From Folioceros fuciformis (Eukaryota; Anthocerotophyta; Anthocerotopsida; Anthocerotales): 64,000 bases of DNA. Below the pieces are notes generated by a model, which saw nothing but the letters and a program-made list of their open reading frames with translations, made no database searches and was not told the origin of the DNA. Made by a program: the position numbers and the translations under genes. The stretch spans positions 77,203 to 141,202 of the forward strand of contig JBNGIO010005803.1 in NCBI GenBank assembly GCA_049999805.1. Direction: 5' to 3'. Within the stretch, counting starts at the first letter, position 1, and every line of letters begins with the position of its first letter. Positions 9,072 to 21,300 of this stretch are shown here, piece by piece.

Positions 9072-12000
9072 TTAAAGAAGCAACAGGGCATGCAAAACTA
9101 GGGGCACAAATGCATTATCAAGTTGGGTAGTGAAAGCCTCCAGCAGTGCCGCTCCTGTAACGGCCCCAATCATTGACCACAACTGGAAAAATACATGTGT
9201 CAGAGTCGAAACAGCCTACAGCCTACCAGAAAACTCCTGCTGAAATTTGCTTCTCGATCTAGATGTTTTAAAAGAAAATGAAAACAAACCTGGAGAAGAA
9301 ATATTCAGCAAGGGTTCTGAAATGGTGAGTTACCTGACGTGTTGTGATGCTTTGCATCAGAAGGCAAGAGAGCAAACTACAGGCTAACAGCATGGAAACT
9401 ATTCCCCCCATTGTTCCTTCGATCGTCTTCCCTGCAAACATTGGAAGGTTCTCTTCAATACTGGACGCAGGGATAGAACAACCGTGAAAGCAAATCAAAG
9501 GCGACGATGGGAAACAGCGAGCATACTATTGGTCTTGCTCAATTGGATTCTGCCGTAGTTCACACCTACCAGAGATGCCTAAGAGCAAAGCAACGCTCTA
9601 GTGTCAATTGAGAGCGTAGACAAATCTCAGCCACGTCACAGCACCTGATCACGCCGAGCACAGAACGTACCATTGTGTCGCCAATACCAAGACTCAATAT
9701 CCCTGCGTAAGGTGCTAAACAAAAATCTCCTGATTTGTTGAGCCAAAGAGGCAGTGCACAACCGACCAAAAGTGAAAAGTGACTGCACACAAAAAATCCC
9801 AGTTTATGTGTTAACTACAGAGCTCTGAGGCTTGTCGTCCTGGCAGTGGACTTGCGCCTTGTTTCACCTGATGATCAGAAGGTCTGAATCTCGATTGTCA
9901 GTGAAACCTTTCATGAACTGGTGAACCCATTCCCCTATTGGCGGTAACCGCCAAACCTGCAATGAAATGTACCATGGAAAGGCTCTTAGCTACCACGCCA
10001 GGAAGGACACAAACTCAAACACAGAAGCTCGGAAGAAAAACACTTACCCTGACCATCTCGACTACAACAAAGCCAGCAAACGCTACACCAAACGCAAGTC
10101 GAAGGAAGTCAGGCTGCAAAGACAGACATTGTTGCAATAAGGCAGACAACCTGCTGTACGGCGAAAGGAACGAGTAGCTAGTCGTACTTAGGGAAATAGT
10201 GCAGCCCACGTTCAACTCAAGTTGACTAACGTGATAGTAGGATACGTACCTGAAGCAGAAGCCCAGGCGTGAAAAGAACCACTGCCAATACATGATAGTA
10301 CTTGCGCACAATAATTGTTGCAACTTTCCCGCGCTTAGCGACCCTCAGAATTAGGCTAATTGATGCAATTAAAGTGACCCCCCAGAAGAGGCAGAGAACG
10401 AACCTCTGCCAGAATTCTTCCAAAATGAAATTGAAAATCCTGCTCATAAACATTGCAAAGCTGTTGCACGATCTCATTCCTGAAGCATACTTCGAAGAAT
10501 GCTGAAAGTGTCAGCTTACCAATGTAACAGGTGTTGCTGATGGCCTGTAACAGCTCCGAACCACATAGGTACAAAAATCATGAAAATCACGGCAAGTGCA
10601 ATAACAAATAGAACTGAATTCCCAGCATATGTCGTTTGGGGACTTCCAATTGCTGCACTTCTAGTTCTTGGGGTATCCAGGCCAAGTGTTACAACACTAA
10701 CCAGGACTCTGAAAAGCCATGGTACAAGCAGCAACCCCAGCGTGAGTGCCTGTTCACATTCACTGCTTGGTCATGTTCTAGCCACCTTTTCAAAACAAGA
10801 TAGAAATATCGAGTTGGAAGATCAAGAGTGACAGTTGAGGCTGCTTTTCACAATCCAATGGTCCGATGTGCACCTGCAAAAGAGCATTTACTACGTCCAA
10901 CCGTCCATCCCCAACTCCATAACCGTGATTGAGAAGACGCTTGAATCTCCCTACCTGAAAGGCGGTGTTACCACGAACAGTTAGCGTACTTGTCTATACA
11001 GGACATCTTACAACCTCAAGATGGCTGCACTGTAATGGACAAGATCTTCTAGATGAACCTTGCTCAAAGCATATGCACTTGCATTGCCCAGATACAGGAC
11101 AAGTCCTTCAGCCACTAACAAAGCCTCACCTTTAACAAAACAGATCGGATACATAAGCAGTGACATCATATGAAGAGCAACCGCGAAAGAAACGTTGAGC
11201 ACACAACCCAGGCAGGGCAGAAACGAACAAAGCAACAGTCCACAAAAGAACTCACAGAAAGAAGTAAAAACCTGGTGTTGCACAACCGGGGAAGGTTTCC
11301 AAGACGTACATGAACACAAACTTGCATGCGGCTGACAGTAACAAGATCCAACCGAAGCCGAATACTCCGAGCCCTACTCAAAAGTCGAACAAAAGCAAAG
11401 TTTACAGAATGCAGGATTTAAACCGAGGCCTACAGTGCCAATCGGCTCATCAAGACACTACCTGATTGTGGTCGGGGCAAGAGAGAGGACAGTAGAAAAG
11501 TAGCCAGACATAACAGAAGCTCCACGTCCACAGTGGGTGGACAAGTGCAGCGCCAATCTCCTATTCTCTTTGTAATCAAATTCTCTTTTTTCTGTGTGCG
11601 CTTCCAAGAGATGTCAGCAGAACAGAGCGCCAACCTGAAACTGCAGCAGGTAGCAATCCAGAACTGGAACTTAAGTGTCTCAACTCCTGCAACAAGAACG
11701 GAGAAAGTTGAGCAGTCTTTCATCATGAGAGATGAGCGAGTGTATCAGCTTCGTGGCCATCGTTCAAAATCTCAACCTCCAATCATGGAGGAGTCCGAAA
11801 TCTCACCTGCGAATTCAGAAGAGGAATTCCTCAAGGACTGAACAGCACGAGCAGCAAACTCAATAGGCAACGTCAGAGCTCCCAACAGAACCCCCGACGA
11901 AGGATCCAACCTGCCGATGAATCAACCGATCAACATGTAGAGGACTTTTGCAATTCATGGACCAAACATAATGCGCAAGAAGAATTGCAAGCTCCGACAC

Positions 12001-12205
12001 ACACTGACCTGGGTTTCAACGTTTGCAAACTGCTTCTGAAAATTCCAGAATCCACTGCTCCTGCAACCGCACTGAGCAAGAGCAGTCCCCATTTCTCGCG
12101 TGATAGGGATACATTATCGACTGCAGATTGCAAGGCACATACCACCCTAGCAACTAGCATGAAAACTACGAACGTCTCCCTGGCCCGATCGGTAAACGTC
12201 CACAT
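9072..12205 (-). CDS. DOLK: dolichol kinase, multi-exon
   Basis: Dolichol kinase phosphorylates dolichol with CTP in the ER membrane, supplying the lipid carrier for N-glycosylation. Exons I could join in phase, from the 3' end: 9072-9182, 9334-9431, 9527-9578, 9671-9782, 9868-9956, 10048-10113, 10250-10439. Earlier ones lie near 10516-10734 and 11030-11320, then about 11815-11914 and 12009-12205. Marker stretches are RKYYHVLAVVLFTPGLLLQ, PDFLRLAFGVAFAGFVVVE, VHQFMKGFTDNRDSDLLI, LAPYAGILSLGIGDTM joined to ASLVGVNYG, SKTNRKTIEGTMGG, and the end FTTQLDNAFVPLVLHALL. The SLGIGDTM and KTxEGT blocks are the CTP-binding signatures. Many hydrophobic helices are present. The start at 12205 (MWTFTDRARE) is my best ATG; an earlier exon is possible. 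The gene is transcribed away from TOR's 3' end. Confidence 0.92.
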
Positions 12206-12599
12206 TCCGTCGCACCGAAACTTTCCAACATTCGGTTTGCTTCTCGGCGCAGGCAGTAGCACTGAAACCTCAACTAAAACCTTTGGGACCGGCTCTTTTG
12301 TAAATCAGAGTGAAGGAAAGGGTACAAAACCTTATGTCCTATATCATACGAATGTAATATATATTATTTAAAGAGAGAGAGAAAATCTTTTCTATTGACC
12401 AGAACATGAGGAAGGATAATCCCAAGACCACCAAAAGTTTAAAAGGGTTGAATCTATTTAAATATGATTCTCTTAAATTTGTGATGTTAAATAATAAAAT
12501 GACAAAAGGCCTACCTACAGTCGATGTCAAAGAATTGGCTTGACCTACATATTTCATAAATGACAAAAGGCATACCTACAATCGATTCACCGGTCGTAG

Positions 12600-12790
12600 A
12601 AATTAGCCACTTAATCTACACTTTGTGGTTCTTCTAAAGAAGATCTACATTTGCCATTTTTTTAAAGACGACCTACACTTGTTATTGTTCTAAAGATAAT
12701 CTATACTTGTCACTATTTTAAAGACAATCTATACTTGTTGTAATTTTAAAGATGGGTGAAACATTTGTCACTGTTCTAAAGACCACATGA
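12600..12790. repeat. degenerate 36-bp-like tandem repeat
   Basis: Copies of a pattern like TTTTAAAGAnnAnnTATACTTGT recur about every 36 bp. The surrounding sequence is AT-rich and non-coding. Confidence 0.5.
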
Positions 12791-12954
12791 GTCAATGTCC
12801 TTTGCAAAGTGATGTTGAAAGAAGGCAATCATCAAGGAAAGACAGAGAACCATAATCCTATAACTATGCTACACCTTTGCACACTCCTACCACAAAGGAA
12901 AGAAGAAGAACCCCACTCCTATGACTATGATACATCTTCGTATATTCTTGCCCC

Positions 12955-13255
12955 ATAGATCTCAATTGCAAAGGAGGATGAAAACATGTTCGTCTTGCAA
13001 AGGGATATGTCATGTTGTGTTGCTAAACATTGTACTCATGCATGGTTCATTAGTTAACAATACTCACACCACACCACATTACACAAAAACAAAAACATGC
13101 TCGTCTTGCAAAGGGATATGTCATGCTGTGTAGCTAAACATTGTACTCATGCATGGTTCATGCAAAGGGATATGTCATGCTGTGTAGCTAAACATTGTAC
13201 TCATGCATGGTTCATTAGTTAACAATACTCACACCACACCACATTACACACATTA
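12955..13255. repeat. tandem copies of an approximately 100-bp unit
   Basis: The block GGGATATGTCATG, TAGCTAAACATTGTACTC, ATGCATGGTTCATTAG and ACACCACACCACATTACACA is seen twice in full and once truncated. The third copy starts directly after ATGGTTCATG near 13160. Nearly identical copies suggest recent unequal exchange. Confidence 0.75.
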
Positions 13256-13288
13256 CACGTTAGACACTGCATGATGGTGCTACAACTC

Positions 13289-13530
13289 TATAAAGAGTGA
13301 AGCGTTTGCTTCCTTCAGACACCACAAAATCTCTCCCACATTCACACTTCTTAAAGCTGTAACTTGACTTTTCAAATCCTTGATCAGGTCACATGATCTT
13401 GGGCAGTGTCTTTATAAAGAGTGAAGCGTTTGCTTCCTTCAAACACCACAAAATCTCCCCCACATCCACACTTCTCAAAGTTGTAACTTGGCTTTTCGAA
13501 TCCTTGATTGGGTCACATGATCTTGCACAC
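13289..13530. repeat. 124-bp tandem duplication
   Basis: TATAAAGAGTGAAGCGTTTG starts at 13289 and again at 13413, and the following sequence through CCTTGAT...GTCACATGATCTTG matches with few changes. I see no conserved coding content. Confidence 0.75.
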
Positions 13531-13776
13531 TCCGCACATGCACACCTCAACCGGATTCCAACAAGAGAATGCTTCCTCAAGAGAAAGCCTATTCCCATAA
13601 AGCAAGAGAATACAAGCTTCCAACTATAGCGCACACTATTGAGCTAGGCTTTCGTGGCTTTTATGCCTATTACACCAGAGACTTGCTGCAGCCACCTCTA
13701 CATATCTCTAGATAGTTGTGTCTCTATTTAGTTGACTTTGTATTATATTATATTTTTTAATCATCTCCACTAATCA

Positions 13777-13945
13777 ATTGCAAAGGGATGAAAACCTGTA
13801 AAGGATCTCAATTGCAAAAGCGATGACAACATGCTCATCTTGCAAGGGATCTCGATTGCAAAGAGATGAAAATATGCTCATCCTGTAAAGGATCTTAATT
13901 GCTAAGGGGATAAAAACATGCTCCTACTCCAAGGAAGAATACTTA
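13777..13945. repeat. approximately 44-bp tandem repeat, four copies
   Basis: The unit contains CAATTGCAAAGGGATGAAAAC and ATGCTCATCTTGCAAGG. A related copy occurs near 12960, so this spacer grew from one family of short repeats. The remainder of 13946-15018 shows only a further 17-bp repeat near 14530-14582 (CTGGCACACCTACCCAA) and the presumed TOR 3' UTR. Confidence 0.6.
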
Positions 13946-15018
13946 TGAACTTGGGTTGACCTTCTTCCTTTGGCTACCTAGACCACTTTAGGCCTAATAT
14001 GCCCTTACCATGGACACAATCCAACCACATGTGAAGGATCCAACTGAAAGGATGTGCTAATCACATGGGAAGGATCCAAGTGGAAGGAGGTCCTAACCAA
14101 TGGTATTCCATGTCATATGTCGGGCCAAATTGGGATTTGTACACTTTGCTAGCACAACCTTAGTCATCTTTGGACGGTATGTGATTTCACTGGCCAACTT
14201 CCATGAATGTGAATAACAGACCTTGCGAAATGTGGCAGTGGGCTACTCTTCTACAATGAAGAGGTCAGATCATACTTCCCGCTCCATTAGAGAAAAGAGG
14301 GTGCTCCCATGTGGCGACCAAAAACGGTGTGCTGCGTAGGCCACGGCCCTTCTGGCCAACGGTGTGGAATGTTCATCAATAGGTGGGCGGGTGCCTTCGT
14401 CAACAGATCTTGAGGAATCAAGTACAGTATACTTTACTTTTCCTCAAGCATACTTTAATCTGTTCGAACTGGGATCCCACGAGCAGTACATACTTTTACT
14501 GTACAGTAAGATATAATGGCAGAACTACCCTGGCACACCTACCCAAGACTGGCACACCTACCCAAGCCTGGCACAACTACCCGACCCAACCGGAACTGCA
14601 GAACTGTCATGTACAAAACGAGTGTATGCCTTCCCTACTCCGCACTGCCCCAACAACCCGAGAAAGCCACTAGCTATCTCTAAAGATACAAAGAGACATG
14701 ACCCCAGGACACCAACCTGTATCAGACACCTGCCCTACTTACTCAGGGTCCAGTTCCAAATTAGAAGAACTGCGGGCTGAAAATTCCGGTCGAGTCCCTG
14801 CACAAAGCCGGGAGACAAACTCAAACAGCAAGAAGAGGGAACAACAGTTGAACAGATGAGACAGGAATACATCTCAACTCTGGACCAGACTCAGTAGATG
14901 CTCCACTCACCAAGCAAGCTTTCGCAAACATGGCTTCTAACCTGCAGGCATGCTCGAATTCGCTAACTTCAAATATGGTCCAGGTCCTTGCTGTGGAAGT
15001 TACATGAGGGACCACAGA

Positions 15019-15330
15019 CTACCAGAAAGGACACCACCTGCGCAAACGGAGGCATGGATTAGGAATCCAAACAAAACATCCCCCAAAAACGTGGATAGCA
15101 ATGTTTGCTCAATACGTACCCAACGTAGCTCTGACACAAGTTTTCGTGAGACCTGGCTTGTGCAATCAGCTTTTGGACTTGCTCCTGGACGCTCAGACTT
15201 GGTTCAGCATCGCGGCCATCCACCACTGCGGCATTTGGTGCCCCAGGTTCGGTTACGCCAGGAACTGACGTAACCACACCTGGACTTAACGGAGCTGATG
15301 CAAAATCTCGACCAGTAAGCTTGTGCTTCA
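15019..15330 (-). other. TOR: TOR FATC domain exons
   Basis: The exon ending at 15120 (plus coordinates) encodes [12 protein letters not shown], then a Ser/Pro/Gly-rich linker and [20 protein letters not shown] with CQSYVG. An 82-nt intron (15038-15119) precedes a 19-nt last exon that supplies WCPFW and the stop. This matches the very C-terminus of all TOR kinases, which is needed for kinase activity. Confidence 0.95.
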
Positions 15331-18300
15331 TACGAGCCATAACTTGCACAGCTCGCACATTCAGAACTTCGTTTGCGTCCCCAAGTTGACCGACTGCCTG
15401 CATCCATACGTGGTATCACATCCTTAAGATCGGCTTCAATCACTTGCGGGCTTGGTTCCCAATGAAGGACGTGACTGGTACATAGGCCAGTACCTCTCGT
15501 AGTTCCCGCTCCCGAAGAACTCTTCCTGGAGGAGAAGGGGGGTTCTCGGCTATTTCACCGAGGCCAACTCCTCCAGTTCTTGCGTTTGTTGCCTGGTTTG
15601 TTGCTCCGCCAGTGACCTCATTGAGAGTAAACAGTCGCCAATTTATCAGAGGATCATGGACGAAAGCCTGCAAAGGGACTAAGAGTGATCAGAGACTGCA
15701 CAAACTATTTCTTTGACTCGTACAGCATGAGACCTCAACAGCGGAAACAAACTGCATCCAGCAGGTCCAGAACCCACCTCCATCATTGCCATTACGCTGT
15801 CTCTTTCTGACCGAAGTACTTGCATGACGTTCTCACAAGTTGTCTTGAAATTTCCCTCAATGCCACTGACCTCCATGGCTTTCACAAGCATGCGAGTCAG
15901 ACGGAAAGGAACCTGATTAAACACACAGATCAGATATATGACAGACGAGACCAGGGTCTTCGCCACCACTTACCTAAGAGACATCAGGCAAGGTAAACGA
16001 CATTGCTAAGCGGACGAACCTTTTCTGGAAACTTTTCTCTGTTCATGGATGCTTCAAAGCAGTCCCCAAAATCAATGTGCAAGATCTTCCCACTGAGATC
16101 AGAAAGCACCGTCAACTTGCTATAAGCAACATCTCCAACAGCTGACACAGGATGTGAAAGGAATTACTACACACCTGAATCTATCCAGCATAAGGTTGCT
16201 GGGATGGCGGTCACCCAGACCCAGCAGGTAACCCACCTAGTAACCAACATGACCAGAATCAGTTGGACCCCCAAAAACAGCATACAGTACAAGGTGAACC
16301 AAACTGGGAAATCATGCTACAAACCATGCTCATAACAGCCAGGCTCCTTGTATAGTTTGTTCGCCGATCTAGCCAAACTTCTGAACTGCGGCTCTTAAGC
16401 CACAAAACCTGCATGTACAAAGAGTACACACTTAATCAACCTGAACAGCGAGTTGACGTTCATTCAAAACATCACCACCTTCCATGAAAGCTAACCTTTG
16501 CCAGGTCGTCCCCAACAGTGTTATCTAGAGCATGTTCAAACACTTCCACTTTTGCCATCAACGTGAGATGCTCATAATCTGGGGCAAAAGCAACCATAAG
16601 TCTGTGCTCCACGTTGACTAGTACCTGCCAGCAAGGGAACGAGAGTTAAGCTCTCTCACACAAATCATGAGTGCCACCTTCAAATCCAGCCACGGAAGAG
16701 AACTATTAACCTTGCGTGCATCCCTGTATTCCCGGATGAGATGGTGCAATGTATCACAATTGGGTACCCAGCCAATAAGTCCACTGTTGGGAGATAAGGG
16801 TATAACAGAGTACCGCTGAATAGAAAGATACTTCTCTGCAGTACTCCTTGCATTGCCAAGCAGCGTGTTTACCAGCCCAAAGAGCTGTAAAAGACGTCAT
16901 GCCAAACATGAGATCCTCCTGCACAGGAATCAAAACAACAGAACCCAATGCTTCGAGAGATAGTACAGTACCTGCATGACACGCTCATCCTGGCGCAGAT
17001 CCTCATGACCTTTTAACAAGAAAACATATTCTACACCATCACTTCCATGAATTGTCAACTTTCTTGGTCGCTGTTTAGATGTGATCACAATCAGCTGCGG
17101 GGCGAACTCTCGTATTGTAATAAGATCTGGATCTGCGGGGAAAAAAGGAACGCAGAGCAAATTAAGCGTACAGCCAACACAAGTCAGAATACGAGGAGGC
17201 ACAAAAATTGGACAGGTTGCAAGCAACAAACCACTCCGATAGGTTCCAGGGACAGCGAGCTCCAGATCACGAGCAGATACCAATGCAGGTGAGACGTGCT
17301 GTAGGAAACACCACAGCATGAGAATACTTGCCCAACCTACCACCAAGTCCAGTTATTCAATAGCCATGAAAACAAGAATTATGTAGGCAAACCTGTAACT
17401 CAAGTGTTGTGAGGCCTGGAAGCTGCTTGTTGATGCGCCTGAAAACATGGTAATACAAATCCCAGGCCTGCAAGAAGCACCCGAACAGATGAAATTGACT
17501 TGCAACCAGAAGAGAATCCATATCCTCTCCCAAAATTCAGATGCCTGCCATTTTGGACAGCAGACAACTTCTTGACAAACCTGAGTAAGCTCAGCCTCCT
17601 TTCCTGTCCGCCGGAACTTATTGCAGCACTCGTTAGCTTCTTGCAACTCATGCCCATAGTCCTGCAAGTTATAACAGACGGCAATGTTCAGCTCATGCGA
17701 AGATCCCATGTAAGCACTCACCGAATTTGAGTGCACAACAGCTAGCACAAAAGACGGACTGCAACAAGGGCCAACAATTTTTGCAGCCCACTCTACCATG
17801 AAAACGAGACTGATGAGGCTACTCACATACACACTTTAACATGTAGAACCTCACATCACCTGAATAAATGCCTCCTCTTTGTTTGTAGCTCGTAAGGGTC
17901 CTTCTGTACTGAGAATTTCATGCAAAGGCCTCAGCGCATTTAACATTGCATCTACATTATGTTCACCAAAGTACAAACGGCTGGCCTCCTCAAGTGCTTC
18001 ATGCCACATCTCATGCCACAAAATGGCAACACGAATGAGCTCCTTGGAGACCAACTGGGCCTGCAGACATCAATCAACGCGGGTCTATCAGAATAACTAA
18101 CCAAGTCCTGGGAGGTGACCATCTTTCGAGGGTTATTCAATCTGAACACGCCTTCCATGCCCAAGAAAAAAGAAACTGTTTGAAGTAAAACCAGGACATC
18201 AAAAGCCGCTTTCGTATCCCGCAAAGGACTCTACCTGCTCCACAAGTTTGCCACGTTCCTGCCGCACTTTGTCAACTACAGCAATGGCAGCATCACGCCG

Positions 18301-21300
18301 AGCTGGACTCAATGATTTACACGCCACAAGTAGTGGATACATCAAGGCCTGTTGACCCCAAATGTTAGAACAAAAAACATTGACATGATTTTGAAATTCT
18401 CAATCTTGCATCGTCTGACCTGAGGGTGCCTGTGACCAACGCTCACAAGCAAGGACTGGGTAAGTTCATGGACTGCAGGAATGTGAGAGTGGATGCGAGC
18501 GATAATTTGCGGGAGTACGACAAGCCACGTGTCGATGCTTATCATTTCAAGTCCAGCGTGCAATGCATCTTGAACTTCTGCCGATGCTCCATGTGTAAAC
18601 CAAAGAGTAAGGAGCCTCAAGATATCCTGCCAAAAGAAACTGTATGAGAGCTACGAAACTGTATGAGGGCTACATTTTTCGTTCATGTCCCTTCCGGAAA
18701 CTGAAAGCCAGGTAAAGTACTTCACGCACTGAAGACTTCAGGAGCAAACCTGCAGACTATCATCGCTGCTTTTCATGCTGGAGGCCTTTGAGATGGACTG
18801 AAAGTAGCCCGTGACAGCTGCCACAAGATGCTTTGCAGCTGCTGCTGGACAATCCCTCGTGTTGTAACGGTTCATAACTTCAGTGTTAAAATAAGCCCAT
18901 TTGTGCCAAGCTTTTGCCCACTCACTGGATTGCTCAGTTGCACTTTTGAACTTTAAAAGAATACCTGGAAGAAGAGCACGCAAACTTAGACTATTTCTGG
19001 GATTACACACAAAGTACAACAAGGAGTACTTTGAAAGTTTCAACTGACCTTGGATGGCACTCTCCTCAAGACCAGGGTGAAGAGCCCACTGCCAGGCGCC
19101 AAGTTTCAGGAAGATACGGGCAAGAAGACTTGCCTTCCCATGATGTGTATTCCCATACTGATGAAACAAAGCTGGGTTTGACGCATTTGATGGATCACTT
19201 AGGCGGGCACATAATCCCTGAAAGGCGTACAGAAGAGTTCCACATCAGCCATCAAACAAAAGCTGATAAAAACGTGATAGCACAAGTGACACTACCTCCA
19301 GGCCTCGAAAGGCTTCACGTTGTTTTGGCTCTTCTCCAAGAGACCACTGGTACTTGTAATACCCCAGCATGACTTCCGGTGCACTTGCATAGACTAGCCC
19401 ATCTTGCGGAGGAGAATCTGGATCATACTGCAACAGGCGAGCAGCCATGAGACTATGGCACCCTGGTCCCGTGCCCTGATAGAAAACAAAGTCACATGTA
19501 TGCACCTTCAGAAGCTTAACCAGAGTTGCTCGGGCTTGCCCAATTCGACCGCTCTTACGGCATAAAGAGGAAAACTTCAGCCAAGTGCTGATATCCTCTT
19601 CAGGCGGTAGTACCAACGTTCGGACGGATAGAAGCGCTTGCCATACCTGCAACACGTACAGCAGAAAAAACGAAGGTTATATTGTCAAGGAAGACGGGGC
19701 CATTGTTTGCCACTGTTTGGTAGTCACATTCCTATGCTAGCAGTACTAGCGTACCTCCACTTTTCTCTTTGTCCCGTGGATACGATCAGACCACATCTTC
19801 CGGATTAACCCCTTCCTACTCACACTTTCATCTTTTAGCAAACTGTAATCCATAACCTGTATCCCATCAAGGCAGTTAAGAATCTCAAACTGAGAAACCC
19901 AGACACATTTCCTGGAACAGCAGGCAAAACAGAATAAAGCGACGGCTGCTCACTTCCTCCAGTTCCACAAGCTGCTGTATCCGGACCATGTTAGTGTACG
20001 CCCGATCATAACTCTCCAAGACCTGCATATGGCCCGGGAAACTGATGAGTACTTAATGTTTAACTCAAGTATGATCAGACCGCTCAACAAAGATTATATC
20101 AATGAGGATTACCAAGGCCGCAACTTCAGTAGCCAGGATCTTCCTCGCATTTTCAATGTACACTTTAGCTTCATTGTACTGCAAGAAAAAACAGGGTAAA
20201 TTACAAACACCTGCAGGACATACAGGAGAACAGAGACGACGTTGGGTATCACAAGCTGTTTGTTGTTGTGACCTGCCAATCACTGTACCTCGTCCTCAAG
20301 CTTCTGTTCAGCTTCTCGTTTACTGGAGAAGTAAGTCTTCCACTTGTCTTCCCTGATCATCCTGGCAATCTCCTCTCCATGGTGCACTCTCATGACTGCT
20401 CGGAAGAAAGCTCCATCACTTGCACCACTGTCAGAAGTAACGGTTGGGGGAAGAGTCTGGGACGCCAAAAGAACGCTAACATCATCCTCATCTCCAAGGA
20501 GTTGGACATAATCGTTCATTTCCTCCCATTTCCCCAAATTCCAGGCAGCACTGGCAGCCTGTTCGAGCAAAGCCAAAAATCCATCAATATTGAATGTCAC
20601 AAGAGGCTTGCCATTCAAATGAAGCAGGTGGAAACATTCACACAAACCATTGGTGCCATTTGCCTTCGGGCAGCCCCCTCTGACGCAGCCCATGATCTGC
20701 GACAAAGATCACTTAGCTCATCCCACCGGGCCAGGGCAGCCAAGCAGCGCATCTTCCCTAAAGGAAACGCAACAAAGGAAGTGAGCCGACTTTTGCTTCA
20801 GGCTTACCCACATTACAGAAGATGAGCATCAGCAGTAGCGCATCAACAGGTAACAAGAATGGCAAAGCTAAACCGGGTCTCTCATCCTTTGTTCTGCACC
20901 ACATACCAAGAGTGCGCTCAAGAACAGCGTGAGGATCCTCAACTTGCCAAGACCCCTCATACGCAGCCAGTGCCTCCTCCCAGCGCTGCAGCTTCTCATA
21001 CCTGTCATAACACACTTGTGAGACGAGAGTCGTACTGACAGATCCTGGGAGCCAACTGGAAAGAAACAACACGCAATCATATTACCATGATTCCTTCAGG
21101 TGATCACCCAAAACTGATTGCTGCCGTGCATATGTCAGTATGCCAACAGCAGCCTGCATTCAGCACCCGATATCACGAACAATGGAATTCTGAAAACTTT
21201 CTTCTCAAAAAAAGGCAGTTTCTTACTGGAGCATTGAGGAGTATCAGGCGACCAGACCCTTTACCTCATGCTGATTGAGCTGATTATTGATGTGAATTAG

